Positions 14,682 through 23,402 are shown, counted from the stretch's first letter. The stretch: DNA of 34,739 bases from Oscillospiraceae bacterium (GCA_017445875.1 JAFSRZ010000037.1:1-34739); one strand, 5' to 3'. Program-made: numbers and translations. The notes: a model not told the origin generated them from the letters alone.

Positions 14682-16403
14682 TTATTCGTCGACGAAAACT
14701 TGCAGTGTCACGGTGAGTTCGCGGCTTGGGACAGTCAGGTAACTGCCCTTGTAGTACATGGCGCTGGACGCGCCGCCGTCCAAGTTGAACGCGTCGACAC
14801 ATCCCGCGGCAAGCGCCAGTTCCCGCATTTGCTGAATCGTCGCCCCGGCGGGGACGGAAATCAGTAACAGTTTCCCGTCACTGTTGACGCCAATGGCGGT
14901 ACGCGACGAGGACGCGGTAGTGAAGCGGGATTCCGTGAAGCCGTTTTCCAGCGTGGTGACAAGTTCGCCGTCCTTGACGAGCCGTGGCGCGCCGGATACC
15001 ATTTGCCGCACGTCGTCAAGTACAAAGCCCTCTTCGTCGGCGACGCGTAAATAGTATTCCATGGAAATCGGGGAACCCTTCTGCGGAATGTGGAAGTAGG
15101 ACGCGGAGGAGTAGCCGCCGCCCATGTAGACGACATATCCCTGTGGCGGAATCTTAATCGCCGCCCCCGCGCTCACGGAGTAAAATTCCGTAATGGTGCC
15201 TTCGTCGGCGGTCAACGCCCAGCCGCCGTTGGTCATAATGACCTGTTCGCCGTAGGCGGGCGTATAGAGGACAGAGGCGTTATCGTCCTGTTCGGGGGTG
15301 TTGATTTCGTACACAGACCACTCGTTGTCGCCGGAGGTCAGACGCGTAAACACGGCGGGGCGTCCGACATAAATGGTACCGTCATTCGTAAAGCCAATGG
15401 ACGACAGACCGGAGTTGCCGTACAGAAACACGCCGTCCGACATGACATGACCTATCGGGGCTTGGAACTTGCTGTACGAGTTGAAGAAATTCCCGTTGAC
15501 CGCCGCGACAGCACCGCCCGAATTTTGTACAATTTTCGTGAATGAGGCCGTGTGTCCGAGTTGATTGTCAACGAGTGCCGTTTTCACGCGGACTTTCGGA
15601 TTTTTGGTGTTGACGGTCAGAACATGCGCCGTGACGAGGCCTTCCGAGGTGTGGACGCTTTTCTTTTCATAGTCAATGGTGGATTCGGCGTCGGCGGGAG
15701 GTTCCCACGGCATGGCGGGGAGCGCGGCCTGTACGCCGCCCGGCAGGACACCCGCGTTACGGCCTTCCTCCGCCGTAAAGACGCCCTTTTCAAGCAGGAA
15801 CTGCGCCAGCGTGATTTCTCCGCCCTTCATCGGACATGTCAGCGCGTGATAGCTCAAATCCACCATGTCGCCGCGGTTCAGGCCGTTGGCCTCCATGGAC
15901 GCGGCGTCCGAGTCCGTCAGAATGCCCAGCGAGGCGGCAAAGGAAACAATATTCCCCCACGTATAATCGCCATCGGCCTCACTGTAGCCCATGGCGCGGA
16001 GCAGGAACGCAAGATAGGCATTCGCGGAGAGTGTCGCGCCGGGCGTGAACGTGGAACTGCTGGTGCCTTTTGTGACGCCGCGACGGTAGGCGTAGGAAAC
16101 ATAGGCTTCACCCTCCCCGGAGACATCGGTAAAGGGAGAATCAATCGGGGAGGAAAGGGCTTCTTCCTCTTCTCCAAGGAAACGAATCATCATAATGAGA
16201 CCCTGTAAGCGGGTGGGGGTACGGTCAAGACTGTAAATCGGGGAACCGTCCTCATTTGTCCCGGTACCCCGGAACAGGTGCAGAGCGTAGAGTTTGTCGG
16301 CGTGCGCGGTGGAATCGGCGTCGGAACCCGTGCCGAGCGCACAGGTCAGGCAGAACAGGATACACAGAACCAACGCCGTACAGAGACGGAGCGTTTTTTT
16401 CAA
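14682..16403 (-). CDS. Exported SLH-domain protein with NAGPA phosphodiester glycosidase domain
   Basis: This is a surface protein. A signal peptide (basic KK, then CTALVLCILFCLTCALG) leads into about 170 residues with S-layer-homology features (FTDVSGEGEAYVSYAYRRGV, then a TFTPGATLSANAYLAFLLRA motif), which bind pyruvylated wall polymer. The C-terminal half (about 245-573) is the NAGPA fold, hydrolysing phosphodiester-linked sugars, with AVNGNFFN and the conserved FNLDGGASSAMYYKG near its end. I chose TTG 16403: the frame is open farther upstream to 16592, but only TTG 16403 has a site (AAAGGTGG, eight bases away) and places a signal peptide at the N-terminus. A promoter at 16476-16504 fits. 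Confidence 0.9.
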   Translation of the reverse strand: MKKTLRLCTALVLCILFCLTCALGTGSDADSTAHADKLYALHLFRGTGTNEDGSPIYSLDRTPTRLQGLIMMIRFLGEEEEALSSPIDSPFTDVSGEGEAYVSYAYRRGVTKGTSSSTFTPGATLSANAYLAFLLRAMGYSEADGDYTWGNIVSFAASLGILTDSDAASMEANGLNRGDMVDLSYHALTCPMKGGEITLAQFLLEKGVFTAEEGRNAGVLPGGVQAALPAMPWEPPADAESTIDYEKKSVHTSEGLVTAHVLTVNTKNPKVRVKTALVDNQLGHTASFTKIVQNSGGAVAAVNGNFFNSYSKFQAPIGHVMSDGVFLYGNSGLSSIGFTNDGTIYVGRPAVFTRLTSGDNEWSVYEINTPEQDDNASVLYTPAYGEQVIMTNGGWALTADEGTITEFYSVSAGAAIKIPPQGYVVYMGGGYSSASYFHIPQKGSPISMEYYLRVADEEGFVLDDVRQMVSGAPRLVKDGELVTTLENGFTESRFTTASSSRTAIGVNSDGKLLLISVPAGATIQQMRELALAAGCVDAFNLDGGASSAMYYKGSYLTVPSRELTVTLQVFVDE

Positions 16404-16452
16404 TTGGCATACCACCTTTCTGGAAAAATTTTGAATTTCGGAGAAATAGAAA

Positions 16453-16475
16453 GAAGCCGCATTCAAAGCGGCTTC
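16453..16475 (-). terminator. Terminator hairpin after the GTPase/NYN gene
   Basis: GAAGCCGC and GCGGCTTC form an 8-bp stem followed, on the reverse strand, by the T-rich TTTCTATTTC. It overlaps the start region of the SLH-NAGPA promoter and separates the two transcripts. Confidence 0.6.
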
Positions 16476-16504
16476 ATTATAACAAAGTCCATGGGCAATT
16501 GCAA
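16476..16504 (-). promoter_or_regulatory. Sigma-A promoter of the SLH-NAGPA gene
   Basis: Reverse strand: TTGCAA (16504-16499), 17-base spacer, TATAAT (16481-16476). The -10 is perfect and the -35 matches in four of six positions. Confidence 0.7.
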
Positions 16505-16588
16505 GCGTTTTTCCGTCATTTGGACGAAAAACCACAAACTGAAAATTTCCTTTTTGTGGGATTTTCAGCGCGTACCGTGGAATTTTTG

Positions 16589-19303
16589 TCATGAATTGGA
16601 AGATTTCCGTTCGGCGGCCTCCATGGCGGCGCGGACTGCCCCTGTCGGCGCGGGACGGTTGTTTTTCGCAATCAGTTCGGCAATACGGATTTTCGCGGCC
16701 TCCAACTCCTCCCGGAACATCGACGCCGAAACCCGTAAAGCCCCGTGACCGAGTATGATTAACTGTTCGGAACCGTCGGAAGTCGCCACGCGTACGCGGT
16801 GTTCCTTCGCTATTTCGTACGTCGCCCGCTCAATATAGGTGTCGGCGGTTTCGGCCTCCTTGGTGTAGACAACGTGGATATTGTGGTAACGCTCATGGGA
16901 ACCGGGATTCCCGCGTACCTTGTAGGCGTCAAAGACGACAATCACCACGCAGTCCCGCATGGACTGATAGTCACAGAGCAGGTCACAGAGAATTTTTCGT
17001 GCGGCGTCCAAATTTTCCAGCGCCACGGCCTTGAGGTCGTCCCACGCGAAAATGAGGTTGTAGCCGTCCGCGAGCAGATATTCAGGCCCCGACGGCTGAC
17101 GCGGTACCCGGACACGTTCGGACGGTTCGCGGCGCGCTTCCCGGATTTGCGCTTCCCGCCTCCGCTTGACGGGGCCATAGGTACGCTCGAAAATGGCCTG
17201 TAGTTCCTTGTCCTGTACGGCACCAAACGGCGCGGAATTTTGTACGGCACTCCCGGACAACGCGGAATCTTGTACGACACGCCCGGACGGCGCGGAATTT
17301 TGTATGACACGCCCGGACGGCGCGGAACGCGTCACGGACACGCTTTCCGTACTCGTTGCCGATTCCGGACGCCAGCCGCTTTCGACATGTGCCATGTCCG
17401 GGACAAGATTCCACGGCACGACGTACCCCGCGCCGTGTGCGCAGAATACCGACCCGGACGGATTGTCAGTATCATGTTCAGGCTCGTAGCCGGTACGCGC
17501 CACAATTTCCGCCTGATTCGCGCAGGGGCGGAACGTCGACACCTGACAGGAAAAATGTCCGAGACCGTGCGAGTACGCGGCGACTTCTCTGCCGTAGTCT
17601 TTGAGCGCGGCGGCGGGCGCGGAACCTGTCAGAATTACAGAATCCGCGAATGTCTCCGGGGCGTCGGTGTCGCCGCCCATGCGGCGAATGTCGTTGAGGG
17701 CGCGTCCGGTCTGCGCGGACGGGATTTCCAGCCGGAAACTATACCACGGTTCCAGCAGGACACTTTCCGCCGACATGAGGCCTTGCCGGACAGCGCGGTA
17801 AACCGCTTCCCGGAAATCTCCGCCCTCTGTATGCTTCTCGTGGGCGCGGCCGGACAGCAGAGTAAAGCGGATATCCGTCACGGGTGAACCCGTCAGGACG
17901 CCGATATGTTCGCGTTCCGCCAAGTGCGTCAGAATGAGGCGTTGCCAGTTGCGCGACAGCGTATCTTCCGAACACGCCGACGCGTAACGGATACCGCTTC
18001 CGGGCGGGAGCGGTTCCAATAACAAGTGTACTTCCGCGTAATGCCGGAGCGGTTCAAAGTGTCCGACGCCCTCCACGGGCGCGGCGATTGTTTCACGGTA
18101 CACGACCGCGCCGGAGCCGAAGTCCACCGCTAACTTGAAGCGGTCAAGCAACACGCGTTTCAGAACTTCCGCCTGAATTTCGCCCATGAGGCGGACATGT
18201 AGCGCGTCGTCCTGTACGACGCGAAGCGCGGGGTCCTCTTCTTCCAGTTGCCGCAGGGCGACAAGAACCGTGTGCGGGTCAGTCCCCGGCGGAATCAGTA
18301 CCTGATAGCGGAACACCGGTTCCAGCAAAAACGCGGTTTTGTCGCGCTCGACGCCGAGACCGTCCCCGGCGCGGGTACGCGTCAAGCCCGTGACGGCACA
18401 AATACTCCCCGCCGACGCTTCCTTGACCGTCTGATATTTCGTGCCTGTGTAAACGCGGATTTGGTCTATTTTTTCGTCGCCGGTGCCTTCCGGCGAATTG
18501 TCGGGGGCGTTTGTCAAGCGCGCTTTCGCGTGAAGCGTCCCGCCCGTGACTTTCAACCATGTCAGACGGTTTCCGCGCCCGTCGCGGCTGATTTTGAACA
18601 CCCGCGCCCCAAATTCCGGCGCGTACGCCGTCTCCGGCGACAGTCGGGAGAGCGTGTCCAAGAATGTGTCAACGCCCGTTTCTTTCAGCGCCGAGCCGAA
18701 ACAGCACGGGAACAGTTTCCGCGCCGCAATCAGGGCGCGGTATTCGCCGTCCGTGACGCTTCCGCATTCAAGGTAACGTTCCAGCAAAGTTTCGTCACAC
18801 AGCGCGGCCTCCTCCGCGACAGTCGCCGCGTCGGCGCTGAAATCCGTACAGCCGCCGTCTAACTTCTCTTTGAGTTGCCGCATGAGTTCGGCGCGTTCAA
18901 GTCCCGGCAAATCCGTTTTGTTCACGAACACAAACACCGGCACTTGAAAGCGTTCCAGCAGTCGCCACAGTGTCAGCGTGTGCGCCTGTACGCCGTCCGT
19001 GGAACTGATGACCAGTACCGCGCAGTCCAGCACACTTAGGACGCGTTCCGCCTCCGACGAAAAGTCGACATGTCCGGGCGTGTCAAGCAGGAACACTTCC
19101 CTGTCCCCGGCCTCAAAGACCGTCGATTTCGCGTAAATCGTAATGCCGCGTTCCCGTTCCAGCGGATTTGTGTCGAAATAGGCGTCCCCGTGGTCGACGC
19201 GTCCGGGTTCGCGTACAACCCCGCTTGCGTGCAGAATCGCTTCCGAAAGCGTAGTCTTGCCCGCGTCCACGTGCGCCAGTATGCCGAGTACAAGTGATTT
19301 CAT
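16589..19303 (-). CDS. TetM-like translational GTPase fused to a YacP/Rae1-like NYN nuclease domain
   Basis: A 904-aa fusion. Residues 1-600 are an EF-G/TetM-type ribosomal GTPase: P-loop AHVDAGKTT (10-18), LDTPGHVD (73-80), NKTD (128-131), then EF-G-like domains II-V. The TetM loop that displaces tetracycline is replaced by GRAHEKHTEGGDFREAV (485-501), so drug resistance is unlikely. Residues 660-697 are about four 10-aa repeats. Residues 741-875 match the NYN/YacP family, whose member Rae1 cuts mRNA in the ribosomal A site: LLADGYNLI (Asp746), VVFDAYKV (Asp792), AETADTYIE (Asp821) and ATSDGSEQ (Asp843). ATG 19303 overlaps the upstream stop by ATGA, with GGAGAAAG before it; the longer frame is ignored. 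Ribosome-linked mRNA cleavage is my inference. Confidence 0.92.
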   Translation of the reverse strand: MKSLVLGILAHVDAGKTTLSEAILHASGVVREPGRVDHGDAYFDTNPLERERGITIYAKSTVFEAGDREVFLLDTPGHVDFSSEAERVLSVLDCAVLVISSTDGVQAHTLTLWRLLERFQVPVFVFVNKTDLPGLERAELMRQLKEKLDGGCTDFSADAATVAEEAALCDETLLERYLECGSVTDGEYRALIAARKLFPCCFGSALKETGVDTFLDTLSRLSPETAYAPEFGARVFKISRDGRGNRLTWLKVTGGTLHAKARLTNAPDNSPEGTGDEKIDQIRVYTGTKYQTVKEASAGSICAVTGLTRTRAGDGLGVERDKTAFLLEPVFRYQVLIPPGTDPHTVLVALRQLEEEDPALRVVQDDALHVRLMGEIQAEVLKRVLLDRFKLAVDFGSGAVVYRETIAAPVEGVGHFEPLRHYAEVHLLLEPLPPGSGIRYASACSEDTLSRNWQRLILTHLAEREHIGVLTGSPVTDIRFTLLSGRAHEKHTEGGDFREAVYRAVRQGLMSAESVLLEPWYSFRLEIPSAQTGRALNDIRRMGGDTDAPETFADSVILTGSAPAAALKDYGREVAAYSHGLGHFSCQVSTFRPCANQAEIVARTGYEPEHDTDNPSGSVFCAHGAGYVVPWNLVPDMAHVESGWRPESATSTESVSVTRSAPSGRVIQNSAPSGRVVQDSALSGSAVQNSAPFGAVQDKELQAIFERTYGPVKRRREAQIREARREPSERVRVPRQPSGPEYLLADGYNLIFAWDDLKAVALENLDAARKILCDLLCDYQSMRDCVVIVVFDAYKVRGNPGSHERYHNIHVVYTKEAETADTYIERATYEIAKEHRVRVATSDGSEQLIILGHGALRVSASMFREELEAAKIRIAELIAKNNRPAPTGAVRAAMEAAERKSSNS
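17225..17327. repeat. 30-bp tandem repeat in the linker of the GTPase/NYN fusion
   Basis: About three and a half copies of a 30-base unit (core CGCGGAATTTTGTA) encode the peptide repeat S-A-P-S-G-R-V-I-Q-N. Copies differ by only a few bases, so the array is recent or kept uniform, and its length probably varies between strains. Confidence 0.85.
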
Positions 19304-20016
19304 CGTCTTTCTCCATGGAAAATCAGCGACAGGAGCGCGTAAAAAATCGGCTGATGGAACAGGTACACCCACAGGGAACAGCGTCCCATAGCAGTCAACA
19401 GAGGCAGTCGGACAGACAATAGCGCGGAATCTCTCCGCGTGATGTCGTACAGCCAGAACCCGCACCAGAACAGAAACAGCCACGGCAGAAGCGGGAAATA
19501 GTCCGTCGAGAAGAAGTCACGCGGCGGAAAGCCGAAACAGGCCGTGAAATCGTTCCTGTAGAGTATCGCGGGGAACAGTCCGTACGGAACACGGTAGCAC
19601 AGCAGAAAGAGCGCGAATGCGGCGGACAGTCCAAGCGCGGCGGGGACACGTGTCAGATACCGCCGCAAAAGCGCCGTCACGAGCATGGACGCGCCCAGCA
19701 AAGACAGTATCCCGAAGAAGACACGGTTTCCGGGCAGAAACAGAATGGTTACGGCGGAAATCAGCGCCCCGGCGGCAAATACAGTCACACCGCGCCGGAA
19801 CGGGTGTTTTCCGAGCCGGAAACAGTACCCGGACAGCAGAATGAACGTCCAGCAAATGCTTTGTTGCCACAGAAACGCCCCGCGTGAGCGATACCATGAC
19901 CAGTCCGCGCCGAATAGATAAACCATGTCCCAACAGGCATGATAAAGAATCATGCTGACAAGCGTCAGGCCGCGCAGAGTGTCGAGGCCGTCAAGACGGG
20001 AAGCAGTTTTCAACAA
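19300..20016 (-). CDS. DUF1624-type membrane protein (HGSNAT/acyltransferase-like)
   Basis: An integral membrane protein of about 238 aa with seven or so hydrophobic segments, matching the heparan-alpha-glucosaminide N-acetyltransferase-like (DUF1624) family. The N-terminal motif LDTLRGLTLVSMILYHACWD contains the family's conserved R-G and H positions. The C-terminal segment CSLWVYLFHQPIFYALLSL is also typical. Such proteins are thought to move acyl groups across the membrane to surface sugars; the substrate here is unknown. AAAGGAAG lies five bases before TTG 20016; the GTG at 20022 abuts that site. The stop codon overlaps the start of the GTPase/NYN gene (ATGA), so the two are translationally coupled. 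Confidence 0.8.
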   Translation of the reverse strand: MLKTASRLDGLDTLRGLTLVSMILYHACWDMVYLFGADWSWYRSRGAFLWQQSICWTFILLSGYCFRLGKHPFRRGVTVFAAGALISAVTILFLPGNRVFFGILSLLGASMLVTALLRRYLTRVPAALGLSAAFALFLLCYRVPYGLFPAILYRNDFTACFGFPPRDFFSTDYFPLLPWLFLFWCGFWLYDITRRDSALLSVRLPLLTAMGRCSLWVYLFHQPIFYALLSLIFHGERR

Positions 20017-20037
20017 CGCCACTTCCTTTCGTGGGGG

Positions 20038-20718
20038 TCATTCCAATTCCAAGTCCGACAGGCGGTAGGCCAGCAGAATCAGACTGAACATCGCGGCGCG
20101 GGCGGCTTCCGCGTTCCGGTTCCGAATGTGCCGCACAATCTCGCGGTAGTCGCGCAGAAAGACGCCTGTCCGTTCCCGTGAGGGACTGTTGTACTCCTGT
20201 ATGGAGTGCTGAAGCACCGGCATGAGCTGTCCGAACAGCGGATTGTGTCCGGCGGAGGCGATTGTACAGTGAAAGTCGCGTTCGGCCTGTACCACGGACT
20301 GTCCCTGTACGGACAGTTTCTCCATCTGTTCCAAAAGGGCGTCCATGTGCTGTAACTCCTGTTCGTCGGCGCGACGTGCGGCGTAGTAGGCGGCGGCGGG
20401 TTCCAGCGCAAGCCGGAACTCCATCAGGTCACGGGCGGACGCGTCGGTTAATTCCCGCTCTCCGGTGCAGGGGTCGGCGCGGAGCGCGGGGTCGTTGGAG
20501 ATAACGTATGTCCCGCGCCCGCGACGGATTTCGACTAATCCGCGGGTGCAGAGTACCCGGATTGCCTCCCGGAGCGTAATTCGACTGATACCGAGTTCTT
20601 CTGATAAATCCATCTCGTTGGGGAGTTTGTCGCCGGGGTGGAAGCGGTGCTGTATGAAAATCATGTCCATGATTTCGTTAGCGGCCTGTTCCGACAGGGG
20701 AGAGGATGAGGTTTTCAT
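20038..20718 (-). CDS. FadR/GntR-family transcriptional regulator
   Basis: A 226-aa regulator. The N-terminal winged helix-turn-helix (about 8-75) shows the GntR signature PGDKLPNEMDLSEELGISRI followed by TLREAIRVLCTRGLV and RGRGTYV. The helical FCD ligand-binding domain (about 95-215) has MEFRLALEPAAAYYAARRA and FHCTIASAGHNP. FCD regulators usually sense small organic acids through a metal held by Asp/His residues. ATG 20718 has GGAGGA about nine bases upstream. It lies 16 bases after the sensor kinase gene and about 20 before the DUF1624 gene, so it likely controls its own operon; no operator could be assigned. Confidence 0.93.
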   Translation of the reverse strand: MKTSSSPLSEQAANEIMDMIFIQHRFHPGDKLPNEMDLSEELGISRITLREAIRVLCTRGLVEIRRGRGTYVISNDPALRADPCTGERELTDASARDLMEFRLALEPAAAYYAARRADEQELQHMDALLEQMEKLSVQGQSVVQAERDFHCTIASAGHNPLFGQLMPVLQHSIQEYNSPSRERTGVFLRDYREIVRHIRNRNAEAARAAMFSLILLAYRLSDLELE

Positions 20719-20734
20719 AAAGGCAATTCCTCCA

Positions 20735-23206
20735 TCATTTCTGGTGCAAAATTTTCCCCAGAACTTTCATGAGTTTTTCAATGTCAATGGGTTTGGCTAC
20801 ATGCCCGTTCATACCGGCGTCGTAGGCGGCTTTCTTGTCCTCGTCGAAGGCGTTGGCGGTCATGGCGACAATCGGAATTGTGGCGTTGGGACTGTCCGAC
20901 GCCCGGATTGTCCGCGCCGCCTCGTAACCGTTCATGACGGGCATTTGAATGTCCATAAGCACCGCGTCATAGTAGCTGGGGGCGGCGTTCGTGACTTTCT
21001 CCACGGCCTCCGTACCGTCGCGGGCTTCCTCCACTTCAAAACCATTCATTTCCAGCACGGCGACGGCTATTTCACGGTTCATCTCGATATCGTCCACCAA
21101 TAACAGGCGGCGTCCCTCAAAGTTCACGGGCGGCGTCTTGTCCTCGACACGGTTTTCCGCGCTGTCCGTCTTGCCGATAACCCGCATCATCGCGCTATGG
21201 AGTTCCGACAGAAACAGCGGCTTGTTACAAAAGCCGTTGACCCCGGCGGCAATCGCCTCATCTTTGATGGACGGCCAGTCGTACGCGGTCATAAGCAGAA
21301 TTGGCACATCCGACCCCACGGCGGCGCGAATCTGCCGCACGGCCTCAATACCGTTCAGGTCCGGTAACTTCCAGTCGATAAGGAACACTTTGAAATGGTC
21401 TTTGCTCTCGTTGGCGTGTTTGGCGCGAAGCACGGCCTCTTTCCCGGACAGCGTCCAGTCGGAACGCATGCCGAGTTGGGCAAGCAGTTTCGTGGTGCTG
21501 TCACAGGTATGGAAATCGTCGTCGACAACCAGCGCCCGCAGTCCGTTGAGTTCGGGGATGTGGCGGTCACGCACGCCCGAAGTCTCGACTCTCATGGACA
21601 CGTCCACAATAAATTCCGACCCCTTGCCGGGTTCGGTCTCCACGCGAATCGAACCGTTCATCAGGTCAATGATACTCTTTGTGATAGCCATACCGAGGCC
21701 TGTTCCCTGAATGCCGCTGACTGTGGACGTTTTCTCGCGCTCGAAGGCGTCAAAGACTTTTTTCGCAAATTCCGGGGACATGCCGATACCAGTATCTTTC
21801 ACGCGGATTTCATAGTCGGCGTAGCCGTCATGTTCGTTGGTGCGCTGGATGACCCGGACGGAAATCTTTCCGCCGGCGGGCGTGTACTTGACCGCGTTCG
21901 ACAGCAGATTCAACAACACCTGATTCAAGCGCAGTTTGTCGCAGTACACATTTTCGTTGACCACGTCCAAGGCGTCCATGGTCAGTTCCTGACGCTTGGC
22001 CTCGACCTGTCCAATAATAATTGTGTTGAGGTCGTGCAGGATTTCCGGCAGGGAACACAAAGTCTCGTCAAGCTCAATTTTCCCGCTCTCAATGCGGCTC
22101 ATTTCGAGTACGTCGTTAATCAGCGCCAGTAAGTGACTGGACGACGCCTGAATTTTCCCCAGATATTCGACAACGCGTTCCGTGTCCGTGGGATTGCGAA
22201 GCGCCAGATTCGTAAAGCCTATAATGGCGTTCATGGGCGTGCGGATGTCGTGGGACATGTTGGAGAGAAATTCACTTTTGGCGGCGCTGGACTTCTCCGC
22301 GATACGCGCCGCCTCCCGGAGTGTGTCGCTTTCCCGCGACTTGCGTTCCAGTCCAATCAGCAGAAAGCCCCCCGCGAAAACTGTCAGTGTCAGAATGAGA
22401 AAGACCATAATCACAAGAAGGCTGATATACTGTACGCCCTGCATGACAACGGCTTTCGGTACACAGCCTATCAAGTGATAATCACTGCCCCGAATCAGGG
22501 CGGCGTACAGCATGACTTCCCCGACACTCGAAGGCCGGAACAGTGCCACGCTCCCGGCGTTGTAGAGCCTGCTTTCCAGTTCCTGTACGCCGGTCTCGAC
22601 GGACTTTTCCCGCAGAATCCAAGCCGCGTCGGAGTATATCGGAAGGGACGTGACAATCACCTGTCCCGACGCGTCGGCGATAGCGGTTTGCCCGCTCCCG
22701 CCGTAGCTTTCGACGCCGAAACGCTCAAAGAGAACGCTTTCCGGGTAGAGCCTGTACACCACAAACAGAATATTGTCATCCCGGACAGCCGGTACGCAGA
22801 ACATCAGACCCTTTCCCGGACAGAACGAAACCGCGTTCTCACCCCGGACGGCCTTTTCAAGACACGGGAAGTCACCGGCGCTGTAAACCTCCCCGTAGAA
22901 CGGACTGCCGTCGATACGCTGTACGCCGATACTCCCGGCGTTGTCGACACTCTGCATGGCGCGTACGCCCTCCACGCGGGGCAGTTCGGCGGCGGTCACG
23001 CGGAGGGCGGTAAACTCCGTCTGAAACTGCCGCCCGGTCAGTTCGGCGAGGGTTTCGGCCTGTTTCCCGCCCTGCGCCTCCATGTACACGTCCAGAAGCG
23101 TGTCCACCCGCGCATACAGGAACACTCCCAGCGGAACCAAGGCCGCCAGCAGAGAGCCGAGTATCAAGGACAGCCGAAGCGTTTTCCGTTTGACTGCGCG
23201 TATCAT
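20735..23206 (-). CDS. Hybrid sensor histidine kinase with two receiver domains
   Basis: A membrane kinase of 823 aa. Membrane segment 1 (about 10-32), an extracellular sensor of Cache type (about 35-250), membrane segment 2 (about 258-285), HisKA with phospho-acceptor His319 (SEFLSNMSHDIRTPMN), and the HATPase domain with N box (LNLLSNAVKYTP), DTGIGM and GTGLGMAI. Two receiver domains follow, with phospho-acceptor Asp611 (FLIDWKLPDLNG) and Asp752 (VLMDIQMPVMNG). No HPt domain and no partner DNA-binding response regulator are next to it, so the output is unclear. ATG 23206 follows a G-rich site, and a TTGACC/TATCAT promoter lies upstream. It is the first gene of the operon that ends with the GTPase/NYN fusion. 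Confidence 0.95.
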   Translation of the reverse strand: MIRAVKRKTLRLSLILGSLLAALVPLGVFLYARVDTLLDVYMEAQGGKQAETLAELTGRQFQTEFTALRVTAAELPRVEGVRAMQSVDNAGSIGVQRIDGSPFYGEVYSAGDFPCLEKAVRGENAVSFCPGKGLMFCVPAVRDDNILFVVYRLYPESVLFERFGVESYGGSGQTAIADASGQVIVTSLPIYSDAAWILREKSVETGVQELESRLYNAGSVALFRPSSVGEVMLYAALIRGSDYHLIGCVPKAVVMQGVQYISLLVIMVFLILTLTVFAGGFLLIGLERKSRESDTLREAARIAEKSSAAKSEFLSNMSHDIRTPMNAIIGFTNLALRNPTDTERVVEYLGKIQASSSHLLALINDVLEMSRIESGKIELDETLCSLPEILHDLNTIIIGQVEAKRQELTMDALDVVNENVYCDKLRLNQVLLNLLSNAVKYTPAGGKISVRVIQRTNEHDGYADYEIRVKDTGIGMSPEFAKKVFDAFEREKTSTVSGIQGTGLGMAITKSIIDLMNGSIRVETEPGKGSEFIVDVSMRVETSGVRDRHIPELNGLRALVVDDDFHTCDSTTKLLAQLGMRSDWTLSGKEAVLRAKHANESKDHFKVFLIDWKLPDLNGIEAVRQIRAAVGSDVPILLMTAYDWPSIKDEAIAAGVNGFCNKPLFLSELHSAMMRVIGKTDSAENRVEDKTPPVNFEGRRLLLVDDIEMNREIAVAVLEMNGFEVEEARDGTEAVEKVTNAAPSYYDAVLMDIQMPVMNGYEAARTIRASDSPNATIPIVAMTANAFDEDKKAAYDAGMNGHVAKPIDIEKLMKVLGKILHQK

Positions 23207-23237
23207 TCCATCATCCCCCCGTTTTCCGTGTCACAAG

Positions 23238-23266
23238 ATGATAGCACCTTTTCCCCGTAAGGTCAA
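23238..23266 (-). promoter_or_regulatory. Sigma-A promoter of the kinase-GntR-DUF1624-GTPase/NYN operon
   Basis: Reverse strand: TTGACC (23266-23261), 17-base spacer, TATCAT (23243-23238). Ten of 12 positions match the consensus. Confidence 0.7.
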
Positions 23267-23402
23267 TGGCATTGTGACGCCTCTTGCTTTTTATTCAACC
23301 GGTCGGATAAGCCCCACATTTGTGGAGTTTCCTGTAGCTTTTTTTGCTTACCGCAAGATTTCCATATTATGGTAAAATGCCCGCAAAAATGTTATGCCGA
23401 CC

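Noticed and set aside
16589..19303. Tetracycline resistance gene tet(M/O/W)
   Set aside because: The overall GTPase architecture is similar, but the drug-contact loop is replaced and a nuclease domain is attached, so I do not call resistance.
19304..19483. N-terminal extension of the GTPase fusion
   Set aside because: It overlaps the end of the DUF1624 gene, has no family similarity, and ATG 19303 leads directly into the conserved GTPase strand.
22133..23260. 375-codon ORF antisense to the sensor kinase
   Set aside because: It lies wholly against a clear kinase gene and has the Arg/Gly/His-rich character of a shadow frame.
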